Positions 11,901-23,255 are shown, numbered from the stretch's first letter. The stretch: DNA of 64,000 nucleotides from Acanthococcus lagerstroemiae (GCA_031841125.1 CM063107.1:63003814-63067813); one strand, 5' to 3'. Numbers and translations are program-made. The notes: generated by a model not told the origin, from the letters alone.

Positions 11901-14900
11901 GATAATTTATTCAAATTTTAGGCCAATTCAATTTTGGCTATTTAATTCCAAAATAATGAATATTTGGACGCACATTGGGTTCGGATCAGAAGTATGATGC
12001 GATATTTGAAATCAGCAAACTAAAAGATGTAATTTTCGACACGGTGTTCAATTTTTTAATATAAGTCAATTTTCTCGCTATGACAAGGAAAATAGTGAAT
12101 TTGTGGTTCTTATCAGGGCCACATCAAGAATCTGGTGCGATTAATTCGGCCACCCTCTTCCCTCAAATAAAGAAATTGATAATTTTCTCAACTTTTTTTT
12201 AGACAAACCAATTTTGGCTCATTTTGAATCGGAAATTGAACAAATGCGATGTTCGGAATCAATGACTCGGGAAAACTTTTATTTTAATATTTCGTTGAAA
12301 TTTTTAAGCCAATTTTAATTTTACCCATTTTGGATCTGAAATATTGATTTTTGGCCCCAAATCTGTGTTGAATGAAAATTTTGATGCGATAATCTGAATC
12401 AGTGGTCCAAGAAACTGCTGTTCTGATACTTCGTTCAAATTTTCAAGTCGATTTAATTTTGTTCATTTTGGGTTAAAGATTTGGATTTTTAGGCTCAAAT
12501 CGGAGTCGGATCGAGAATCTGATACGATATTCGAAATCAGCGACTGAAATAAACCAATGGCAGAAGGAGAAACACGCGGGAATATTTTTGCTGCTCCTAC
12601 CCCATAGATTTCCTCCCTCAGAGTCTTCCTCCCACCACAGATTTTCCTCTTTTTTCTCTCTTTTTTTTGTGTGTGTGGGGGGAGGGGAATTCCCCCTCCC
12701 GTGGATCCACGCCTGGCAAATGTATGCAGTACAGGTTATACAAATCTTTCGTCACTAATCTACATTGTTTGAACAGAGGGAAAAAGGCTGTCATAAAAAA
12801 AAAAACACCTCCGCATGAGCATATTTGCTGGTTACCCAACGTTCTCTCTTTCTCCCTTGCTCTTCCTTTGCCCTCGTTTTTTTCCTTATAGATGTATAAT
12901 TTCTGGCTAGACAGTGGCTCTGTATTCGAAATCTGTTGATATTTTCGCTAAATTTAGTTCTCAATTCGATCTTACTAAACATACATCTCGACATCTACAT
13001 TCGATCTTTCTTTCTGAATGGTAACAACAGAATCCTGAAAAGCTACTCCAAACTCTCATGTACCCAAATAATTTTCATGTGGATACCTACTTTACAGCGG
13101 GTAGGTACATGTTTTTTTGGGATGGGTAGGTAAACTTGTGCACCGAATTGGAAGTTTGATTGGTAATAATGTGTGTACTTATGACAGTGAACCATATTTG
13201 TAGCTCTAATTGTTCCATATTTCTTTCATATTTTAATATACATATGAAACACACGACACATTTTTAGTATAGTCAAACAATACCAAGTGATTTTTGTTCT
13301 ATATATGGATGGGTTGGTAGATGGGTGGCGATGTAGCGTGTGTCACTTCATATTTGTGTTATTCGGTCGAAGATGTTGGTGTTTTCAAAAATTTAATTGG
13401 ACAATATTAGAAGAAATGCTGATCATAGTTTCCAGGAACTGAAACTTAAGAGATATGGGACTGAAAATGGGCCATGTGGTACATAAATGAGTGCGAAACA
13501 ATATTCAAACCAGCTATATTCTAATTCAAATGATCCCGAACGCGTGAAGTGTCAGGGGGGAGGCACCAGACAGTAGCGAAGCTCCCTTCCCACTGTGTGA
13601 GTTGCAATATCAGTCGTTAGGTGGGTGTACTGAATGTCACCTGATACAGAAATCCAACAAATCAAAGATCGTAAAAATCGGTCCAGCCGTTCTTGAGTTA
13701 TGAATGGTGTGACTAACCCGGTACCGAAATTTTTTATAGTTGCGGCCCGCGGAAAAATTTTTTGCGGCCCGATGGCAAGTTATTCCTATTAACAGAATAC
13801 CTCATAATGCATGATTAATAAAGAAATTTAAACATTTTTTTGTTCTTTCTTGGATGTGCGGCCCCCAAGCTATAGCAGAATTACTATGTGGCCCTTCAAG
13901 CTTCAAAAGTTGCAGACCCCTGGTTTAAAACCTATTCCGGGTTCATACGAACACATCCAGAAAGTACGAACCCTCCAGCTCTTATGGTTCACCCGCCAAC
14001 CTCGAATAAACAAACAAACACACAGACAAACTTACAGTTTTATATAGTGGAAGATTTTTTAATGACTGATTGAAACTTTCTGAAATCGGCAAAACTCCTC
14101 AAAGACTTTCCAACACTGATCAGGGCTCATTAGGACAATTCCATGAGGTTTCAGCATTTTATATGCTTTTACCACCTGAGCGGAAACTAACGCTCCCTCC
14201 GACACGAAGCCAGAAGCCAGTCCATATGATTTAGTCTCCATGGTGACAATTCAGTTCAGTGGTTGACATTTACATGAAAATTTATTTTTCTTCCAGCCAT
14301 GGGTGTAAGTAGCGGAAACCGATTTCCATGGATAGGCGAAAATAAGATATTTCAGAAAACTGAAAAAAAAAAACCGTTCCATGTACAAAATGTACAAGAA
14401 AAAATGAATTTCTTAATACATTTTTTTTTTTTTTGTGAATTTTTCCGATTTTTAATAGCTATTCTGTGGAGACAAATCCAAGAAATCAAAGATCATAAAA
14501 ATCGGTCCAGCCGTTCTTGAGTTATAAATAGTGTAAATAACCCGACTTTGTTTTATATTATGTGACCTGGAATCGTGAAATGTGCCTCTTGTGCGAAAAC
14601 AGGTTTTTGAGATAAACGAGTGTAAAGATGAGATGGTGGTAGTGGTGCGCACAGATGAACATAGCGTGTACATTAGGGTGTCCCTTATTTTACAAGTTTT
14701 TACTAACTGATTAGGGTCGCACTGAAATTTGTTCCAATGGACCTAGAAACTCGCCATAAAAAATTTGAACTCAGTCTGAGGTCAGTATAACTAGTACCGC
14801 CTTGATCTTGAAGTTACATGTAATACTGACATTTTACAAAAAAAACTCGAATATCTCGGAAGATATCAACTTTAGGACCGAAATGCACATAACATAGAAT

Positions 14901-17900
14901 ATTCCTTTTTAAATTTCCTATAAAAAAGATCCTGTACAACTTTTCTCGAAAATGCATATTTACTGAGATAATCGCAATGATGTGTGAAAGTTTCGAGGAA
15001 TGTGGATTTTGTTATTTTTTCTTTCCTAACCGATCTTCACTCGCTAAATCGTAGTTATCTAAAAAAAAATATTCACTGTAGGACCAAAATGCAAATAACA
15101 AAATATGTTACTCGTTAAATTTTCTGTAAAAAAGATTCCATACAACTTTCCTTTAGAAAACATATTTATCGAAATAATCGCCAAAATGCGTGGAATTTTC
15201 GAAAAACATAGTTGTTTTTAAAAAAATTATTTTATCGCTGAAATATCTGTTAATGTCGGGTAACGCACATACAATATAACTTCAGTCTCTGTCTACTCGG
15301 CCGAGCGCCTCAGTTTGCTCCCCCCCCCCACCTGGCTAAGCCCTTGGCCTTGGCAGTTTGTTGGGTATCGACTATAGAATAGACGAGTAAGAGAACATCA
15401 GTATTTGAAAAGTGTCAGTTTTTGCTAAGGACACTATAATAAACATTAGTACTTATGTTTTCTGACTTACATGAGCAATGTAACTACTTTTGCACATGTT
15501 TTTCTTCATCTCATTGTTAAAGGGGTGAAGATGGACACATGTAGAAGTATTTGCGGTTGGTAAAAGCTTGTATTTGCAAGAGGTGGGACTGTTGGTCTGA
15601 CCCTAGTGATAAAAAATTTGCGGAAGAGCCTAAAATTGAAACGTTAACTAGGCATCCATGAGCCATAACTAGTTCCAACGTTTTTATTGAGTCTTGAGCA
15701 TTCTAAGATTCCGTTGAAAACATGATATGGTGGACTTGAGATGATGTTCAATCAAAAATAGGAAACAGCGATTTGCCCATAGGAAATGACAATGAATTCT
15801 GAGAACATGTGACTGTTCCTTAACAGCACAATGTTCGTATCTTATGCGCAATGTTGACTATTGTTGATATACATACATAATCTGAGGTCTACTCTATAAT
15901 AGGTACCCAACAAACTGTCATGGACGAAGCCAGGTGGAGGGGGGCTAACTGGGGTGAACAGAGACTGAAGTTATACTGTAATGTGCATTACCCGACATTC
16001 ATAGACATTTCAGCTGTAAAATAATAAATTTAAAAAAAACAATGTTTTTTGAAAACTCCATGCATTTTTGCGAGTATCTCCATAAATATATTTTCTAAAG
16101 CAAAGTTGTATAAAACCTTTTTTATAGAAAATTTAATAAGGAACATTTTATGTTATTTTCATTTTGGTCCTAAAGTGAATAGTTTTTTTTAGATAACTGC
16201 GATTTAGCTAGTAAAGATCGGTTATGAAAGAAAAAATAACGAAAGCCATGTTCTTCGAAACTTTTACACATTATTGCGATTATCTCTGTAAATTACCTCT
16301 TAGAGAAAAGTTGTATAGGATCTTTTTAATAAGATATGCATTTCGGTCCTGAAGTTGATATATTCCGAGATATTCGCGGTTTTTTGTACAATCTCAGTAT
16401 TACACCGAACTTTAAGGTCAAAGCGGCACGGGTTAATGACCTCAGATTGAGCTCAAGTTTTTTAAGGCGAGTTTCTAGGTCCATTGGAACAAATTTCTGT
16501 GCCATCTTAATCAACTGGAGAAAACTGTAAAATAAGGGACACCCTAGTGTACATCTGTAGTGGTGCGTTTACGCGATGATATGACACCCGCGTTTCAAAT
16601 TCTTGTTCTGTCATTCCCCTAGGCCCGTTTTGCACTATGTTCATTCGAAAGAGCGTGATTTTTTTGTATAAGAATTGTCAAGATTTTTTGACACCAGAGG
16701 CACGTTTCATGATTCCAGGTCATATATATACATAGAAGATAATCAATTTGATATCTACCTTCGGTACCCGGACTCTTCCATGTATGCCTTTTTCTACAAT
16801 TATTTTTAAATTGAGTATTTCCTATAACTAAGTTATACTTTGCCCAAAAACGGTATCAAACGCTCTCCTCTTTCATTTTTCATTCCTAATCTGAAATCCC
16901 CGACTATATATACCTTCTTTTTCTTCACCTACTCTAGCATTCCAATCACCCATAATAATAAGATTCTCTTCGCCTCTAACATGCTTCATAAGTCCTTCTA
17001 ATTCTTCATATACCTCCTCAATCTCTTCGTCCTTGTGAGTATTGGTAGGCATACACATTTGTATTATTGTTATAAGTAAGTACTCAGAGGCGTCGCTGGA
17101 TTTTTTTTGGGGGGGGGGGCGTAGTATGTTGTATTAAAGTGTCTTAACAGTCATTTATTTTCAGTCATGGTCATTTAAAAGTTTGAGAATCAGCAAATTA
17201 TACCGTGAAAGAGAAAACAAAGAATTTAGAATTGGAAAATTCTATTATAATGACCAGGGCTACACTTTTTATGCAAATGCATATCTTTATCTGTGGCGTA
17301 GGTATGTCTCGTGACCAAAAATCATTCTCCTCTTTCCACCATATTTCACTTATTCCAACTATTCCTAGGTTATGCCTCTTCATTTCTTTCTTAAGATTCT
17401 CTTATCTTCCAACTCCATTCAAGCTTCTTACATTCAGTTCTTATTTTAATTGGGCCTTTCTTTTTAAACTTTCCGATGATGATGCTCCCTCAAGTAGCTC
17501 CCTCCCAGACCTCCGAATTGGGAGGTTTTTACGTCCGGAAAAATTATTTACCTGTTGGAATGCCATCATCAGTAATTAATATGAAAAAAGAAACAATAAA
17601 GTTTAAAACGATAAAGGAAACGATAAAACAAATTCGCAACGATTACAGGAGGGCCATTGATAAAAACAAAACAGAAGCATGGAGAAACCTAGTAAACCAA
17701 TCAGAGGCGTGGGGTAAACCATACAAAATAATGATGGGAAAAGCAAAGAAACTAAATTTTCCTCCTCTTAAAAATGACAAAAACGAAACAATAACTGAAG
17801 AAAAAGAAAAATATAAAACAATAAGTGATAAATTATTCCCGCAAATAAAAGATACCATACCTAACTATCCAATGGACTCCCACAATACAGAACCCAAATT

Positions 17901-20631
17901 TTCCATTGAACTCTATGAACTAAATCACATAATTAAAAACCTTAATAATAGAAAGGCCAATGGACCAGATGGAGTATCCAATAAGATGATAAAAATAATA
18001 CAAAAAAATAACCCAAATCTACTACTGATAATCTACTCGTACAACAAATATCTTGAATTTAATCACTTCCCATATTTCTGGAAAACCTGCAAAATAAAAC
18101 TACTGAACAAAGCAGGGAAAGACCCAACCATGCCGAATTCATACAGACCCATAGCCCTCCTTGCAAACTTAGGTAAAGTATATGAAAAAATAATACGATT
18201 AAAATTAGAAGAAATAATCTCAACAAAAAAAATAATACACAAAAACCAGTTCGGCTACATTAAAAAGAAATCTACTGAAACAGCAATAGACACCTGTATC
18301 CAATATCTAGACACAAACAAAACGCTAAACAAAATCAAAATGACACTATTAATTAGCTTTGACATCAGTGGTGCCTTTGATGCAATAAAATGGTCCTCAA
18401 TACTGAATCACCTTAAAGAAAGAAATATCCAAAATAACATGTTAAATCTAATTAAAAGTTTTCTACTCGAAAGAGAAATAAGGTTTTACAACAATGAAAC
18501 AATAATATTTCAACAAACACTTAAAGCAGGAGTTCCACAGGGGTTTGCGCTATCGACAACAATTTTCAATACGGCCATGGCTAAAGTACATAATGCATGC
18601 GACAATAAGGAAACCAATATGGAATTAATAAGTTACGCAGATGACCTCCTACTAATGACTGGGATCAAAAATATGGAAGACATAAAAAAAATAAATGACA
18701 TTATAAAAACAATTAATAACACACTGCAAGAGCTAGGACTAAAAATTAACCCTCAAAAAACCAACAGCATCCTAATAACCAAAAAACATAAAAAGGAAAC
18801 CAACAAAAAGGACATAGAAAAAGAACTCAAACTAGACAATCAAAAAATAATCATCAATAAAGAAATGAAGTACCTGGGAATTATTCTAGATGAAAATCTA
18901 AATTTCAATAGTCATGTTAACTACATACTGAAAAAAATAAAAAAATACTACTCTAAAATTACTGGTTTATATAATAACACATTTGGCTTGAAGTACACTG
19001 ACAGGAAAATACTATACTCAGCGCTATTTAGATCTATAATTGAATATGGCAGTACAATCTATTATCCCAGACTAAATTAAAAAAATCAGAAGAAAGCAAA
19101 GGAAAATTCTGTTAGGTGTTATATCGGCATACAGAACTGTGTCATACACAGCAACTAATGTAATTGCAGGGATACTACCAATTGACTTGCAGTTACAAAA
19201 AAGTAATGAAATTAAAATCATCAAACTATCCGGCAATAGTGAAAAACAAAAGAAAGAAAACATCAACAAAATCAAAACTGAATACAACAACCAATGGCAA
19301 ACTGAATACAATACAGAAACGACAGGAAGAAGAACTTTCAGACTGATCCCCAAAATTGAAGACAGACTTAACAATAAAACACTAAAACCCAACTACCACC
19401 TAACTCAGTTTTTAACTGGTCACGGTAACTTTGGCGAATATCTCAAAAAATATAATATAACAGATACAGACACATGCATAAATTGCAAAAAATAAATAAC
19501 AGACACCCCTGATCATACATATTTAAACTCTTCAGTCTTCAAACAAATCAGAATCAAATACAAAATAGAAGACTCAAATCAAAACTGGTTTCTAGATAAA
19601 AAAAAACAACATTAAATACCATCAACTATGTCCATGAAATAATGAAGAACAAAGAGAATTAGTTTTATAGGTATTGTTAAGATTATTTAACAAAATTGTG
19701 ACGACCTGATTGACCTCACATTCTTAAAATGTTCAACCTTCAAACAAATTCGGGCCTAATATATTACAAAAGAATCTAATCAAAATTGGTTCACAGACAA
19801 AAAAACACAAAAAGTTAACGAAATCATGAATAATAAAGAGAAGTTATACATAACAAGGTACAACAGATACAGTTAAAATTTAAGTTATAAACTACCTACG
19901 TGTAAATAAAATTGTAATGACCTGCAGAGCGCCGATAAGCTCAAGAAGCAAAAGCGGTCCTCAGGTCAGTATAGTATATGTACTATAAAGCATTTTGTTT
20001 TATTAAAAAAAAAAAAAAAAAAAAAAAGTACCAAATACTATTTTCCGTTCCCATCGTACCTAACCCAGACCCAACCAGCAGAACTTTCCGAGAATTTCAA
20101 ATCTCGGTGTTATTCGAACGTGTATCTAATTTATCCGATCTTAATTAATATACGGTTATGGCAATCGCAGACGCACAGAATTTTCAATTTTGTCACGTGA
20201 ATTGTAGATTGGAGCCACCTCATATTTTATCTCGCGTTCAATGAAATAACACCCGATCTTACGACCGTATGACGACTATGTAATAATTGTAATTTTTCCA
20301 TTGTGTCTTATTCCGTAACCGGAATTGCCGGAGTCGTAATTAAAAAACAAACGAACGCGTTTATTTTCTCTACTCTATTACGGCGTACGAGTATAATTTT
20401 AAAATTAATGACAGTTTAGTGAGATACAGATCGTTTTGTTTTTTTTTCAATTTTCAGTTGGTCATTGGAAATATTTTACAAACGCGAAAGCTGAACGTGA
20501 TATTTATTACCGCAACCGATGAAATGGCGTTGAATATAAGCGAAAAAGAACTAGCGGATGGCGTTGAAATAGAAGAAAGAATCGTGGACGAAGTGATCAG
20601 AAGACACGAGCAGTTCCAAAGTGCGTCATGA
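8943..20631 (+). CDS. PPCS: Phosphopantothenoylcysteine synthetase, 6 exons, 305 aa
   Basis: Joins 4'-phosphopantothenate to cysteine with nucleotide hydrolysis, the second step of coenzyme A synthesis; the eukaryotic enzyme is a cytosolic dimer. Exons: 8943-9065, 9141-9271, 9558-9646, 9801-10015, 10093-10278, 20458-20631, all GT-AG with matching phases and no stop, 305 residues (animal orthologues are about 310). Motifs in family order: SGGTTVPLE (42-50), [27 protein letters not shown], the hallmark [10 protein letters not shown] (171-180), KIQSGDGPL (190-198), [12 protein letters not shown] (219-230), [10 protein letters not shown] (238-247), and the C-terminal [11 protein letters not shown] helix in the last exon. 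The start is the first ATG of exon 1, in good register with the family N terminus. The last intron is 10,179 bp and transposon-filled, yet the final exon is intact. An AATAAA at 20763 may be its polyadenylation signal. Confidence 0.97.
11000..12560. repeat. Degenerate ~130-bp tandem repeat block
   Basis: Repeated phrases 'cccaaatcggatc', 'aatctgatgcgatattcgaa', 'atcagcgaac' and 'caatttt.ggcccat' recur at roughly 110-150-bp spacing, e.g. near 11700, 11860, 11990, 12510. The copies are strongly diverged. Similar phrases recur near 48770-48850 and 60700-62480. No coding. Confidence 0.65.
12660..12716. mobile_element. Partial MITE end (CAGGCGTGGATCCA)
   Basis: A G-run and C-run palindrome ending gtggatccacgcctgg resembles the terminal sequence cagtggcggatcc of the element at 42167. 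Only this end is recognisable and no TSD could be assigned. Confidence 0.35.
13735..13925. mobile_element. hAT-like dispersed repeat (GGGGTCTGCAAC end)
   Basis: Contains ttgcggcccg twice and ends ttgcagacccctgg, i.e. CCAGGGGTCTGCAAC on the minus strand. That style of end (CAGGGGTC.GCAAC with GGGCCGC. blocks) is common in animal hAT-derived repeats. Left boundary and TSD not resolved. Confidence 0.45.
14562..16721. mobile_element. Outer inverted-repeat element hosting a foldback insertion
   Basis: Left end gtgacctggaatcgtgaaa, with tgtgcctcttgtg next; right end reversed reads atgacctggaatcatgaaac, with gtgcctctggtg next. That is about 34 bp of inverted repeat with few mismatches. Nearly all of its interior is the foldback at 14673-16547, so the host element itself is only about 285 bp. 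Confidence 0.7.
14673..16547. mobile_element. Giant foldback element, ~0.7-kb arms, 6-bp TSD
   Basis: Begins TTAGGGTGTCCCTTATTTTA and ends with the near-perfect reverse complement (TAAAATAAGGGACACCCTAG). Homology between arms continues to about 15385 on the left and from about 15885 on the right. It includes matching blocks such as ccaatggacctagaaactcg / cgagtttctaggtccattgg and gatacccaacaaactg / the reversed form. The loop is about 500 bp. Flanks are tgtaca at 14667-14672 and 16548-16553, a 6-bp TSD. No transposase seen. A fragment of a related family begins near 36254. Confidence 0.85.
16742..17575 (-). mobile_element. LINE apurinic-type endonuclease relic
   Basis: Minus-strand reading, 17575 to 16742, gives [29 protein letters not shown] (the N-terminal endonuclease motif with the conserved Glu), then [32 protein letters not shown] (the GDxNA catalytic block) and [11 protein letters not shown] followed by RHTWKSP. 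This is the 5' half of a non-LTR ORF2. About 200 bp between the WWK and IIQ blocks look foreign, beginning CAGAGGCGTCGCTGG at 17085 and containing an 11-base G run, probably another MITE. Frameshifts and a stop make it a pseudogene. Confidence 0.82.
17576..20028 (+). mobile_element. R1/Jockey-type LINE, 5' truncated, one frameshift
   Basis: One long frame (to 19080) encodes [49 protein letters not shown] (catalytic Asp), [14 protein letters not shown], the SYADDLLL box (18630-18653) and [14 protein letters not shown] one-base slip in an A run at 19079-19085 shifts the frame. After it the thumb and C terminus continue ([33 protein letters not shown], then CINCKK and PDHTY, the remnant Zn motif) as in R1-clade ORF2. 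There is no endonuclease domain, since the insertion begins inside ORF2. A 3' UTR ends in a run of about 24 A at 20005-20028. The ATG at 17476 lies in flanking DNA. Only one frameshift and an intact YADD mean it is young relative to its neighbours. Confidence 0.88.
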
Positions 20632-20762
20632 AGATGGACACGGACGATACTAGTGGATTCTCAATAATACTAACGAAAATTATAAATGTTCGCTAGCAAA
20701 AGGGACTCCTGCACAAAATTTTATTTCGATAATAACCATTAGCGGTAGAGTTGGTTAGAAAA

Positions 20763-20768
20763 AATAAA
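20763..20768 (+). promoter_or_regulatory. Candidate polyadenylation signal of PPCS
   Basis: AATAAA 132 bases after the PPCS stop codon, in the right strand and range. It is the only canonical hexamer close to the stop. Confidence 0.45.
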
Positions 20769-21221
20769 TTTTATCGGGTGTCGGTGATCGCGATCGATCG
20801 CAACAGCCACAGGGCGAAGTTTTCCGAATGGTACTGTATCGCGTTTTCGAAATTAGTAGCGAATTCTCATTACCATGTCATGTCAGTGAACGAACTGTAA
20901 CTGTGGATTTGTAGTTTGGTAGTTGAAATGTCGGTGTAGTTTGGTTCAAGGGTCTTAGAACTGGTTAGTTAAGTGGTGTTGGATGGTTTTCGTTTTACAA
21001 TTTTATTCATGAAGTCGGTGGACTCAGTGCGGCGTAACCGTGCTCTTTATCTTAAAATCGCTAAATTCGATATTTGACTTTTGAAATACGTGTGGATTAA
21101 TTTTAAAATTGGAAATACGAGTAAATCCAGGGTCACCGCAACTTTTATTAATAAAAATTCACAAAAATAATCTGCGTGATACTTTTTCTCTGTGTAAACA
21201 ATAAGATATTTGTCTGACAAT

Positions 21222-22103
21222 CAGTGTTGGCGCATAAACTTTAAGTTAACATAGTCTACGTAAGTCTACATGTAGACATACGTAAAGTAAACAACCATTG
21301 TTTACGCGTAAACTATGTAAAAAATGTAAAAAACGACTTTTTTTGCTAAAAAAAACAAGCGTATGAATATACGAGATTACGAACGAAATGAATAAAATTT
21401 ATACCAAAAATAGAAAATCGATACAAAAATACAAAATACACGAAAATAGAAAATAACTATTTTATAAATCAAATCAAATATAAATAATCAATAATCGTCA
21501 CATCTGATATCTTGTATTTTTAATGAGTAATAAACGTGGAGTAAAGCCTCCGAAGTTTCAAAATTTAAACGATTACGTTTAGTATTATGTACAAAGCTCC
21601 AACTCGAAAATAATCGTTCCAATTCTGCGGTGGATGCTGGCATTTTCACCAATTTTAGAGCAAACTTTGCTAATTGAGGGTAGTGAGGCTCCTCCACCAT
21701 TGCTCAAAAGATTTGTACATTCGTGATCTTTTTTTTAAATAATAACCCGAAAATATCGTGTTTTTTCTGATCTGTATTTCTTCATCATCTAGAACTTCGA
21801 GTAGAAAATTTTGGAAAATAAGGAACTGAGACTTATCAATCAAATACTGTTCTCCATCTTCCATCGCAACATTTTCACTTTTTTTAGTCAAATCGTCATG
21901 AAAGTTTGGATCTAAAAAATACGCTGAAATTGCGTATTTCGACAGAGCCATATTCCTCCGGCGATCATAGTAAATTTTATGAGTAGGACTGAATGAAAAA
22001 CAACGAAGTCTTCGGTAAATTTCAAATCTACATGTAAATTTGAAGTCTACATAGTTTACGTTTCACGTAAAAAACGAAGTTTACGCGTAATCTGCCAACA
22101 TTG
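21222..22103 (-). mobile_element. Internally deleted hAT transposon, exact 8-bp TSD
   Basis: Flanked by identical ctgacaat at 21214-21221 and 22104-22111. Ends are CAGTGTTGGCGCATAAACTT and, reversed, CAATGTTGGCAGATTACGCG, imperfect TIRs of hAT form, with subterminal repeats of tttacgcgtaaac and acatgtagac. Total 882 bp, against several kb for autonomous members. It retains only the 3' end of a transposase gene on the minus strand. The perfect TSD points to fairly recent transposition. Confidence 0.92.
21491..21951 (-). pseudogene. hAT transposase C-terminal fragment (dimerisation domain)
   Basis: Two overlapping minus-strand frames give ALSKYAISAYFLDPNFHDDL, then KKRSRMYKSFEQWW and, after a one-base frameshift near 21690-21700, EPHYPQLAKFALKLVKMPAS with TAELERLFSSW and HNTKRNRLNFETSEALL. 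The ERLFSSW...KRNRL block is the conserved hAT-family C-terminal dimerisation motif. The DNA-binding zinc finger and catalytic domains are absent. It cannot encode an active transposase and is carried as cargo of a non-autonomous element. Confidence 0.9.
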
Positions 22104-22619
22104 CTGACAATGCTCGTCAGTTCACCATCGTATGGTTAGATCTCTTCAGGTACATAAGTCGTGGTCAGGCGAGGGGGGGGGGGTCAGAATCAGAATTCAG
22201 ATTATACTTAGCCTAGTGTGGTGGTAAATGCGAAATGGTTCGAATAAGAATTACATTTGTGAAAGGTCTTTTGTCATTTTTATTTATAACTACTCCAGAA
22301 ATATCGTACCTGAGGGAGAGGAGTAAAATGTTTGAGTGGTCGAGTTCCGTGGTTTGTTTTAGTTATTTAAAGAAAAAAGTAGGCATTATGGGGAATGTCC
22401 AGCTAAGTGCAAGTGCACATGTGAATCTGCGGATTCGCCGGCCGTGAAAAGGCGACACTGAATGAAAAACTTTGAAGTGCTGAGTTTCTAGGACTGTTCA
22501 TTCTGAATAAAGTAAGATCGCAAACAATTTATGTCCTCCTTGAAGTGGGAAAAGGTGACGCAGTTCTTAAGGCTGGCTGAAATTCAATGTTCACATAAGA
22601 ATCTTGTAGACTTTCCTAG

Positions 22620-23060
22620 ATTGTACAAGATTGTCAACTTTTCTAAACTGTATCCTCTGAAACTGTTCACAACTGACTCACGACTCTAACCACTCTTTCA
22701 GATCTGCTCCAACTCTTTTAGATTTATTTTAAGGAGCGCAACTCTCTTCCATACTCGCTTGAAAGAGACTTCCTGAGTTTCCTCAATGTTCAAAATTCTT
22801 GACTTTTTAAAAGTTGACTCTCTGAGACTGTTTACAACTAATTTAAGACTCAAACAACTCTCCCAGACCCGTTTCAACTCTTTCCGATTTATTTAGGGAT
22901 CTGCAACTCTCGTCCATACGTGCTTAAAACACGTTGAAACTTACTGAGATTTCTGAATGCTCTTTCACGACTCTGTGGGACTCTCGTATACGTATTTAGG
23001 GCTCTGAAAAACTCCTGTTTAAGACTCTGATTGTTCAAAACGTGTATAAGGCATCTTAGG
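22620..23060. repeat. Diverged tandem repeat, period ~175-180 bp
   Basis: 'gaaactgttcacaactgact', 'caactcttttagatttattt' and 'gcaactctcttccatact' near 22670-22760 recur as 'gagactgtttacaactaatt', 'caactctttccgatttattt' and 'gcaactctcgtccatacg' near 22840-22920. GACTC-rich units continue past 23260. No coding. Confidence 0.55.
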
Positions 23061-23062
23061 AC

Positions 23063-23255
23063 CAAGGACGGAGCGAAGAGTTCTTTCTGGAGGGGCGAAA
23101 ATTGTTAAATTCCCAACTGCATTAAGTCAGAATTCCCAAGTATCAATAATTATTTGTATTAGCTGAAAAAAAAAACACTTTTGACTTGCTGGATTTTTTC
23201 AAAAAATTCCCAACTCCGGCGGAGGATTGGGGTTCCCCCCTTAATTTCATCCCTG
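23063..23255. mobile_element. hAT-type MITE, same family as 1468-1693
   Basis: Starts CAAGGACGGAGCGAAGAG and ends CATCCCTG. The interior shares gaattcccaagtat and caactccggcggagg with 1468-1693. Flanking 8-mers cttaggac and cttagttc agree at six of eight positions. It interrupts the diverged repeat block around it. Confidence 0.75.

Larger units (their letters stand above)
10279..20457 (+). other. PPCS intron 5, 10.2 kb, transposon-rich
   Basis: Donor gtaagaacc at 10279 and acceptor ttttcag ending at 20457. Exon 5 ends ...RYKHK and exon 6 resumes [18 protein letters not shown], matching the continuous sequence of animal PPCS, so no coding exon is missing. It contains degenerate repeats, a foldback element, and two LINE relics in opposite orientations, listed separately. 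Confidence 0.93.

Noticed and set aside
14059..14241. Minus-strand frame of 60 codons (…[21 protein letters not shown]…) faintly like an acyl-CoA oxidase C terminus
   Set aside because: Similarity is weak and from memory, there is no splice context and no neighbouring exon. It may be a retropseudogene scrap but I cannot support it.
14673..14690. Telomere-like TTAGGG at the foldback end and ggttagggtt near 30830
   Set aside because: Single occurrences, not tandem; the first is part of the element terminus.
17476..17575. ATG at 17476 as the start of the R1-like ORF
   Set aside because: The first ~34 codons lie in the antisense LINE 5' region; R1-type similarity starts only at about 17580.
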